Below, piece by piece: positions 58,516 through 64,000 of a stretch of DNA of 64,000 nucleotides. The notes under the pieces were generated by a model. The model was not told the origin of the DNA and did not search any database. It saw only the letters and a program-made list of their open reading frames with translations. Both the position numbers and the translations under genes were made by a program. Within the stretch, counting starts at the first letter, position 1. The number at the start of each line of letters is the position of its first letter. The DNA comes from Marinovum algicola (GTDB taxonomy: Bacteria; Pseudomonadota; Alphaproteobacteria; Rhodobacterales; Rhodobacteraceae): the NCBI RefSeq assembly GCF_900109145.1, contig NZ_FNYY01000001.1, positions 496,001-560,000 on the forward strand, written 5' to 3'.

Positions 58516-60459
58516 TTACTTCAGTGCGCCCGCGGTTTTCAGAGCCTCGTATTTCTCCTGGTTGAACCACCAGAAATCCAGCACTCCGAGCGCCAGGGGC
58601 GGCAGCGGGTCGGGCCGTTCGAACATGTCGTAATAGGCCACCCAGTATTCCGGCACATAGCCGTCATGGGTCACGATCCGCTCGTACCGCAGCGCCCGGT
58701 CGAGCGCCTTGAGCGCGGTGATCTCGTCTTCGCGGTTGTCGGTGTCGAGAGCGGCATCGATCAGCGCATCCACCAGCCGGCTGCGCAGGGCGGCGCTGTT
58801 GTACGACGACACTTCTGCGGTCTCGGAGCCGAAGAGCTGGCGCAGCCCGGTGCCGGCGACCGAGAAGGTCAAATAGCGAGTGTGGATCAGGTCGTAATCC
58901 TTGTCGAGGAACCGCTGCTGGCCCTGGGCGCTGTCGATCGCCTCGGCGCGGACGGCGATACCCCAGCTTTCCAGTGTCTGGGCATAGGTTTCGATGATCG
59001 CCTTGCGGGTGTCGTCCCAGCTCGACAGCACGAGGAAATCGAGGCTGAGTTGCTGGCCCTCGTCGTCGACCATCCGGCCTTGGTCGTCGACGCTGTAGCC
59101 TTCGTCAGCCAGCAGTTTCAGCGCGGTCCGCTGGTTGCGGCGGTCGCTGGGGTCGCGCGGGTTCGAGCTGTGCGGCATGACCACCTCGGTGGTCAGCATC
59201 TCCGGCGGCACGACGTCGCCCAGCGATTTGAGCAGTTCGAGCTCGTCGCCCTCGGGCACGTCGGTGGCCTGCCAGTCCTGGCCTTCGGCAAAGGAGCTGC
59301 GCTGGGTGGTCAGGCCGAATTGCAGCGAGTCGCGGACCCATTCGAAATTGAACGCCAAGGACAGCGCATGGCGCACGTTGCGATTGTCGAGCGGCGGGCG
59401 CAGGGTGTTGAAGATGATGCCCGAGTTGTTGGGCGCGGTGCCGTCGGCGATCTCTTCGCGCACCACATGGCCCCTGTTGAGCGCGGGAAAGTCGTAGCCG
59501 GTGGCCCAGCGCTTGGTCGAGCCTTCGGCGCGGAAGGTGTAGATGCCTGCCTTGAAGGCCTCGAACTCGGCGGCGTCATCGGCAAAGTATTCAAAGCGGA
59601 CGCGGTCGAAGTTGTGCCGGCCGACGTTGAGCGGATGATCCCAGCCCCAGTAGTTCGGGTTGCGTTCGTAGACGACGTAGCGATTGAATTCGTAGTCGCC
59701 CACCTGATACGGCCCCGAGGCCATCGGCGAGGCCACCGAGGGTTCATCCAGCCGTTCGCCGGTCTCCTTGTACCAATCCTCGGAAAAGATTGGCGTGCCG
59801 CCGACCTGGGAAATCAGCGACCGGCGCGAGATCTCGTCGGCGAAAGTGTAGCGGATGGTCAGATCGTCGATCACCTCGACGCCGGTGATCCGTTCCTTCA
59901 CCGCGCGGGCGTAAGAGCGGATGCCCTGTTCGAGAAACAGGTTGTGGGTAAAGGCCGCGTCGCGGGCGTGCAGCGGCTGGCCGTTGCGAAAGGTGACGTC
60001 GTCGCGCATGTGAAAGACGCACCAGGTCTTGTTTTTGGGGTATTCGACCTCGCGGGCGATCAGGCAATAGGCATCGGTGATCGAATCCGCCGGCAGCCCG
60101 CCGCCCCAGGGCATTTCGCCGAACATCGCCTCGGCGACGATGCCCGAGTTGCTCTCGGCATTGCCGCGCCAGGCCCAGCGGTTGAACCCGTCAAAGGTGC
60201 CGCGGGTGCCAAGCGAGATCTGCCCGCCCTTGGGGGCGTTCGGATTGACATAATCGAAATGCTTGAAGCCTTCGGGGTATTTCAGGTCGCCGTAGAAGGA
60301 ATAGCCGTGGCTGACGATGATCTCTTCGCCCTCGCTGGTCTGGGCGATCACCCGCGCGGGCGGCAGAGCGGCACCAAGCGCCGTCGCGCCGAACATGCCG
60401 AGGGCGGCACGGCGTGAGAATTCGAACCCTGTGCGGGGGAGGTATCGTTCGTCGGTCAT
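58516..60459 (-). CDS. yejA: Peptide ABC transporter binding protein YejA (647 aa)
   Basis: Family 5 extracellular solute-binding protein. The N-terminus carries a twin-arginine type signal (SRRAAL around Arg16-Arg17, then a hydrophobic run ending PARVIAQ), so export may use Tat. The body matches YejA (KYPEGFKHFDYVNPNAPKGG; FNRWAWRGNAES). First gene of yejABEF, preceded by AGGAGCGACTGA. The 199-bp region upstream includes the cytochrome terminator. Confidence 0.94.
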   Translation of the reverse strand: MTDERYLPRTGFEFSRRAALGMFGATALGAALPPARVIAQTSEGEEIIVSHGYSFYGDLKYPEGFKHFDYVNPNAPKGGQISLGTRGTFDGFNRWAWRGNAESNSGIVAEAMFGEMPWGGGLPADSITDAYCLIAREVEYPKNKTWCVFHMRDDVTFRNGQPLHARDAAFTHNLFLEQGIRSYARAVKERITGVEVIDDLTIRYTFADEISRRSLISQVGGTPIFSEDWYKETGERLDEPSVASPMASGPYQVGDYEFNRYVVYERNPNYWGWDHPLNVGRHNFDRVRFEYFADDAAEFEAFKAGIYTFRAEGSTKRWATGYDFPALNRGHVVREEIADGTAPNNSGIIFNTLRPPLDNRNVRHALSLAFNFEWVRDSLQFGLTTQRSSFAEGQDWQATDVPEGDELELLKSLGDVVPPEMLTTEVVMPHSSNPRDPSDRRNQRTALKLLADEGYSVDDQGRMVDDEGQQLSLDFLVLSSWDDTRKAIIETYAQTLESWGIAVRAEAIDSAQGQQRFLDKDYDLIHTRYLTFSVAGTGLRQLFGSETAEVSSYNSAALRSRLVDALIDAALDTDNREDEITALKALDRALRYERIVTHDGYVPEYWVAYYDMFERPDPLPPLALGVLDFWWFNQEKYEALKTAGALK

Positions 60460-60602
60460 TCAGTCGCTCCTGTTGGCCACGTGACGCGGGGCGCGCAAGC
60501 TCAAGGCGTCTTGGCCCTGTACGCTAGAGCGGTGCGGCGGGATCAATCAAGTCGATATTCCGTGAACTTGAGTGAGAACCTGCCGAAACACCGGGACGCA
60601 AA

Positions 60603-60632
60603 GAAAAACCGCCGCTCCCGAGGGAACGGCGG
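60603..60632 (-). terminator. Rho-independent terminator of the cytochrome c gene
   Basis: On the minus strand a stem of 11 bp with one mismatch (GCCGCCGTTCCC region pairing to GGGAGCGGCGG) is followed by TTTTTCTTT. It lies 26 bp after the stop codon at 60659. Confidence 0.85.
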
Positions 60633-60658
60633 CCAAAATCGGTGCGGGGTGCGCGCGA

Positions 60659-61171
60659 TCAGCCGTCGAGGCTGTCGAGCCATGCGATCAGGTTGGCCCG
60701 GTCCTCGGCGTCCTTCAGACCCGAGAAAGACATCTTGGTGCCCGGTGCAAAATCCCTGGGATTCTCGAGGAAGGCTTGCAGGTTTTCCGGTGTCCAGACA
60801 TCGGCGACCGCGACAAGCGCGCCCGAATAGCCAAAGCCGGCAACAGAGCCCACGTCGCGGCCCACGACACCGAACAGGTGCGGGCCGGTGCCGTTCGCGC
60901 CGTCCTCGACCTTGTGGCAGGCGCGGCATTTGCCCCAGACGCGTTCGCCCTTGCCCGGATCGGCCGCGGCCAGAAGTTCGGCGAAAGGCACGGCCTCTTC
61001 GGCTTCGCCGCTGGTTTCTTCTTCGCCGGTATCGATGACATAGGCCTGCTCTTCGCCGCCATGGCCGCTACCGGTTTGATAGATCTCTTCCGCCGCCCAT
61101 TTGCCGAGCAGGAAGATCAGGAAAGCGCCGCAGAAGCCCCCCAGAATCTTGGTCGAGGTCATTGTATCCAT
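60659..61171 (-). CDS. cycM: Membrane-anchored c-type cytochrome, c552/CycM type (170 aa)
   Basis: An N-terminal hydrophobic anchor (residues ~8-24) is followed by an acidic linker (residues ~35-62) and a class I cytochrome c domain. Heme is attached at CRACH (Cys82, Cys85, His86); Met147 in GTKMSF is the sixth ligand. The layout matches Paracoccus CycM, which carries electrons from the bc1 complex to cytochrome aa3 oxidase. The ATG at 61171 is used; a second ATG is three codons downstream. Confidence 0.92.
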   Translation of the reverse strand: MDTMTSTKILGGFCGAFLIFLLGKWAAEEIYQTGSGHGGEEQAYVIDTGEEETSGEAEEAVPFAELLAAADPGKGERVWGKCRACHKVEDGANGTGPHLFGVVGRDVGSVAGFGYSGALVAVADVWTPENLQAFLENPRDFAPGTKMSFSGLKDAEDRANLIAWLDSLDG

Positions 61172-61290
61172 AACACGCGAGTCCCTTAGCTTGGTCTTGT
61201 TCGGGGTCTTACGGCTTCCCCTTCGCGGAGGCAAGGTATAGAAACCGCGACGAAACGCCCGGGGCCGGGCCGAAATATGGAAAATCAGCC

Positions 61291-62124
61291 ATGACAGGAC
61301 GCATCGCCTTTCAAGGGGAGCCCGGAGCCTACAGTCACGAAGCCTGCCGTGACGCACGGCCGGATATGGAGCCGCTGCCCTGCGGCAGTTTTGAAGAAAC
61401 CATCGCCGCAGTGACGTCCGGCGCGGCCGAGCTGGCGATGCTGCCGGTCGAGAACACCACCTATGGCCGGGTGGCCGACATTCACCGCCTGCTGCCGCAG
61501 AGCGGGCTCAGGATCGTCGGCGAAGCCTTTGTGCGGGTGCATGTGAGCCTGATGGCGCATCACGGCGTGCAGATCGAGGATGTCGAAACGGTGCGCGCGC
61601 ATATGGTGCTCTTGCCGCAATGCGCCGACTTCCTGAAGACCTATGGCATCCGCGGCGAGGCCGCCGCCGACAGCGCCGGGGCCGCCGCCGAACTGGCCGA
61701 GAGCGGTGACCGGCGCTCCGGTGTGCTGGCCTCGGACCTGGCGGCCGAGATCCACGGGCTGCACATCCTCGCGCGCCATATCGAGGACCATGCCCACAAC
61801 ACCACGCGTTTCCTGCTGATGGGGCGCGAGCCCGACATGTCGCGGCGCGGCGATCACGGCATGCTGACGACCTTTGTCTTTCAGGTGCGCAACATTCCGG
61901 CGGCGCTGTACAAGGCGATGGGCGGCTTCGCGACAAATGGCGTCAACATGACCAAGCTGGAAAGCTACATGGTGGGCGGGTCGTTCACCGCGACGCAGTT
62001 CTATGCCGATATCGAGGGCCATCCCGACGATCCGGCGGTGCAACGCGCGCTGGACGAGTTGGATTACTTCACCGACATGCTGGAAATCCTCGGCACCTAT
62101 CCGCGCGATCCGCGGCGCGATTGA
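61291..62124 (+). CDS. pheA: Prephenate dehydratase (277 aa)
   Basis: Converts prephenate to phenylpyruvate in phenylalanine synthesis. RIAFQGEPGAYSHEAC opens the catalytic domain, VENTTYGRV is a substrate motif, and TRF in HNTTRFLLMG holds the catalytic Thr. The C-terminal ACT domain (from about residue 195) has NIPAALYKAMGGF, while the usual ESRP motif reads ESYM in MTKLESYMVGG. No chorismate mutase domain is fused. Divergent from cycM. Confidence 0.95.
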   Translation: MTGRIAFQGEPGAYSHEACRDARPDMEPLPCGSFEETIAAVTSGAAELAMLPVENTTYGRVADIHRLLPQSGLRIVGEAFVRVHVSLMAHHGVQIEDVETVRAHMVLLPQCADFLKTYGIRGEAAADSAGAAAELAESGDRRSGVLASDLAAEIHGLHILARHIEDHAHNTTRFLLMGREPDMSRRGDHGMLTTFVFQVRNIPAALYKAMGGFATNGVNMTKLESYMVGGSFTATQFYADIEGHPDDPAVQRALDELDYFTDMLEILGTYPRDPRRD

Positions 62125-62172
62125 GGCGTCCTGCGGTTGCCGTCGACTGGGACGGTGGCCGATCGGCGGGGG

Positions 62173-62625
62173 CTAGATCAGCAGGCTGGCGGCCCCTTCG
62201 TGCCGCAACAGCCAGACCTTGGTTTCCACGCCGCCCTTTGCCGAGAATCCGCCCAGGCCCGAGGCCCCGAGAATGCGGTGACAGGGGATCAGCACCGGGA
62301 TCGGATTGGCGCCGCAGGCCTGACCGATGGCTTGAGCCGGCACCTGCATCTCGCGCGCAAGATCGCCATAGGTGCGGGTTTCGCCAAACGGGATGGCCTG
62401 CATCGCGGCGCAGGTGCGGCGGGTGAGGTCTGAGCCGCGCGGCGTGAGCGGCAGATCAAAGCTCTGGCGGGCTCCGGAAAAATAGGCGTCAAGCTGGCGC
62501 GCGGCCTCGATCAGCAGCGGATCGTCATCGTAGCCGCCGGCCCGCCAGTGCAGGGCGGTGATGGCGCCGTTTTCCGCTTCCAGCGTCACGGGGCCGAGGG
62601 TTGTGGTCAGGCTGCGTTCCGGCAT
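62173..62625 (-). CDS. ogt: Methylated-DNA-protein cysteine methyltransferase (150 aa)
   Basis: Repairs O6-alkylguanine by irreversible transfer to Cys115 in the active-site motif IPCHRI. IPFGETRTYGDLA and ACGANPIPVLIPCHR are family signatures, with GGFSAKGG near the end. No AdaA domain, so an Ogt-type stand-alone enzyme. Convergent with pheA, 48 bp apart. Confidence 0.95.
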   Translation of the reverse strand: MPERSLTTTLGPVTLEAENGAITALHWRAGGYDDDPLLIEAARQLDAYFSGARQSFDLPLTPRGSDLTRRTCAAMQAIPFGETRTYGDLAREMQVPAQAIGQACGANPIPVLIPCHRILGASGLGGFSAKGGVETKVWLLRHEGAASLLI

Positions 62626-62677
62626 AGAGGCAGATTGGCCTGTCTTGGCGGCAGGCTCAATCCGGTTCCTGCGGATA

Positions 62678-63541
62678 TCAGGCGTTTTCCAGCTTGTCCT
62701 GGGTGCGGTTCTCGAAATCCTCGGCCGCGTGACGCTCGTGCAGTTGCGACGAGAGGTCGCCGCCGGTGCGGTTGACCATGCGGCCGCGCTGCACCGCGGG
62801 GCGGGCGTCGATGCGTCTGGCCCAGTCCATCACATGGGCATAGCTCTCGACGTCGAGGAATTCGGCGGCATTGTAGAGCCGGCCCAGCACCAGCTGGCCG
62901 TACCAGGGCCAGATCGCCATGTCGGCCAGGGTATATTCGCCGCCGACCATCCAGTCGCGTTCGGCCAGATGCCGGTTCAGCACGTCGAGCTGGCGCTTGC
63001 TCTCCATGGCGTAGCGGTTGATCGGATATTCGTATTTCTCCGGCGCGTAGTTGTAGAAATGGCCGAAGCCGCCGCCGAGGAACGGCGCGCTGCCCATCTG
63101 CCAGAACAGCCAGGACAGAAGCTCGGCGCGGTGCTCGGGCGCGCCCTGGAAGGCATTGCCGAATTTCTCCGACAGATGCAGCATGATCGCCACGGATTCG
63201 AACACCCGCACGGGGGTCTCGCCCGAGCGGTCCATCAAGGCGGGGATCTTGGAGTTCGGGTTGATCTCGACGAAGTCCGAGCCGAACTGATCGCCATTGC
63301 CGATGCGGATCAGCCAGGCGTCGTATTCGGCGGCGTGGCCGGCGGCCAGCAGTTCCTCGAACAGCACCGTGGCCTTGACCCCGTTGGGCGTGCCCTGGGA
63401 ATAGAGCTGGAAGGGATGTTTGCCGACCGGCAGCTCCTTGTCATGGGTGGGGCCGGCGATGGGGCGGTTGGTCGAGGCGAACTGGCCGCCGTTTTCCTGA
63501 TCCCATGTCCATACCTTGGGGGGCGTGTAGCTTTCGGTCAT
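62678..63541 (-). CDS. yghU: YghU-type glutathione S-transferase/disulfide reductase (287 aa)
   Basis: Nu-class GST: YTPPKVWTWDQENGGQFAST and the glutathione site in LYSQGTPNGVKATVLFEELL, with PVRVFESVAIMLHLSEKFG. YghU proteins bind two glutathiones and reduce disulfides or organic peroxides. Single gene; the 167 bp upstream contains hairpin element copy 2. Confidence 0.93.
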   Translation of the reverse strand: MTESYTPPKVWTWDQENGGQFASTNRPIAGPTHDKELPVGKHPFQLYSQGTPNGVKATVLFEELLAAGHAAEYDAWLIRIGNGDQFGSDFVEINPNSKIPALMDRSGETPVRVFESVAIMLHLSEKFGNAFQGAPEHRAELLSWLFWQMGSAPFLGGGFGHFYNYAPEKYEYPINRYAMESKRQLDVLNRHLAERDWMVGGEYTLADMAIWPWYGQLVLGRLYNAAEFLDVESYAHVMDWARRIDARPAVQRGRMVNRTGGDLSSQLHERHAAEDFENRTQDKLENA

Positions 63542-63628
63542 CGGTCCGTCCTTGGATTGGGTCTTGGTGCAGACCTAGGGCGTAGCGCGGGTTCAACCAA
63601 GGTCTGCACAGGGCTTGTGCGTTTATAT

Positions 63629-63687
63629 GGGGGCTTTGCCCCCCGGCCTGCGGCCGCCCCCCAGGAATATTTGGGGCCAGAAGAAGC
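63629..63687. repeat. Intergenic GC-hairpin element, copy 2
   Basis: GGGGGC-TTT-GCCCCC hairpin (63629-63643), a second GC-rich inverted stretch, AATATTTGGGG, and the ending CAGAAGAAGC shared with copy 1. It lies just beyond the ileS stop and could help terminate it. Confidence 0.65.
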
Positions 63688-63708
63688 AGGGGGGCGGTGC
63701 GGGATCGC

Positions 63709-64000
63709 TCAGGTCAGCGCGGCGTTGCAGCGGGCGCAGGTGGCGGGGTGGGCATGCGTGCCGACGTCGGGCAGGATCTTCCAGCAGCGCTGGCATTTCT
63801 CGCCTTCGGCTTTCTCGAAGACCACGCCGACGCCGTCGATCTCGGGCAGGCGGAAGGCCTCGGCCGGTTGCGGATCGCCGGTCAGCGACATGCCGGAGGT
63901 GATGCAGATGTCGTCGAAGTTGATCGACGTCAGCGCCGCCAGCATCTCCTTGTCGCGGATATGGACCACCGGGGCCGCCTCGAGCGAGGCGCCGATCACC
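63709..64000 (-). CDS. ileS: Isoleucyl-tRNA synthetase, C-terminal part (cut by window edge)
   Basis: The last 96 codons of ileS. They include the C-terminal zinc-binding motif with CQRCW and a second CARC, which bacterial IleRS needs for aminoacylation. VVHIRDKEMLAAL and IDFDDICITS-like text upstream fit the family. The rest lies beyond position 64000. Confidence 0.9.
   Translation of the reverse strand, partial: VIGASLEAAPVVHIRDKEMLAALTSINFDDICITSGMSLTGDPQPAEAFRLPEIDGVGVVFEKAEGEKCQRCWKILPDVGTHAHPATCARCNAALT

Noticed and set aside
56251-60417. A 1388-codon open frame on the plus strand opposite yejE, yejB and yejA.
   Set aside because: It is antisense to three well-supported genes in a GC-rich genome. 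The translation is low-complexity (rich in G, A, E, D, R, H) with no domain. The same holds for long shadows at 3275-5602, 6520-8394, 14265-16046, 26824-28209 and 46300-48510.
61291-62124. ESYM in place of ESRP in the PheA ACT domain as a sign of lost feedback control.
   Set aside because: I believe this variant is common in alphaproteobacterial PheA proteins, so it is noted in the entry but not claimed as a finding.
1-64000. CRISPR array, prophage, IS element or genomic-island integrase.
   Set aside because: No regularly spaced repeats, transposase, integrase or phage genes are visible. The two tRNA genes have no adjacent integrase or repeated 3' end.

Overview
The window reads as chromosomal DNA of a high-GC alphaproteobacterium, most probably Rhodobacterales (Roseobacter/Rhodobacteraceae). 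The grounds are an fnrL-type regulator divergent from hemN over an FNR box, a membrane-anchored c552-type cytochrome, many TRAP, TTT and ABC uptake systems for organic acids, a sox (sarcosine oxidase) operon, and a family of short GC-rich intergenic hairpin elements ending in CAGAAGAAGC. No rRNA, IS element, prophage or CRISPR array is visible. Genus-level placement is inference.

Layout. 1-4.6 kb: sarcosine oxidase-like operon soxBDAG (minus strand, soxG cut by the window edge). 4.8-11.5 kb: a DeoR regulator divergent from a six-gene plus-strand operon (periplasmic binding protein, fused two-domain permease, ATPase, metallo-beta-lactamase-fold hydrolase, histidine phosphatase, T4 Pnkp-like HAD phosphatase). 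I read this as uptake and dephosphorylation of an organophosphate rather than iron transport. 11.7-17 kb: an HWE/HisKA_2-type kinase, a deletion scar joining the C-terminal halves of a lysR and a yeiH gene, an NTF2-FMO monooxygenase with paired TGTTGC operators, and a TauE-like permease. 17-22 kb: an NMT1/Tau-type ABC transporter with an amidohydrolase and a divergent LysR. 22.2-23.4 kb: an orphan acetyltransferase.

23.5-43.9 kb is a catabolic island: aldehyde dehydrogenase, several SDRs, a TRAP transporter, a TTT transporter with a sulfatase gene between tctC and tctB, a LysR, an enolase-superfamily enzyme, a GMC oxidoreductase, a beta-keto acid cleavage enzyme (BKACE), a GntR/HutC regulator, a gamma-carbonic anhydrase-like protein, a luciferase-like monooxygenase and a DUF1330 protein. 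Five promoters in this island share an AT-rich palindrome, ACNTATATANGT, placed between the -35 and -10 elements. One lies in front of the GntR gene itself. This defines a local regulon for degrading an unidentified carboxylate or alcohol and is the strongest candidate here for an undescribed system.

44-64 kb is mostly core: a LysR and a quinone oxidoreductase, a cyanide-insensitive type bd oxidase with a DUF2474 small subunit, tRNA-Met and tRNA-Gln, a BNR-repeat protein, galM, hemP with a coupled 45-codon ORF upstream, fnrL, hemN, the yejABEF peptide transporter, a membrane cytochrome c, pheA, ogt, yghU-like GST and the 3' end of ileS.
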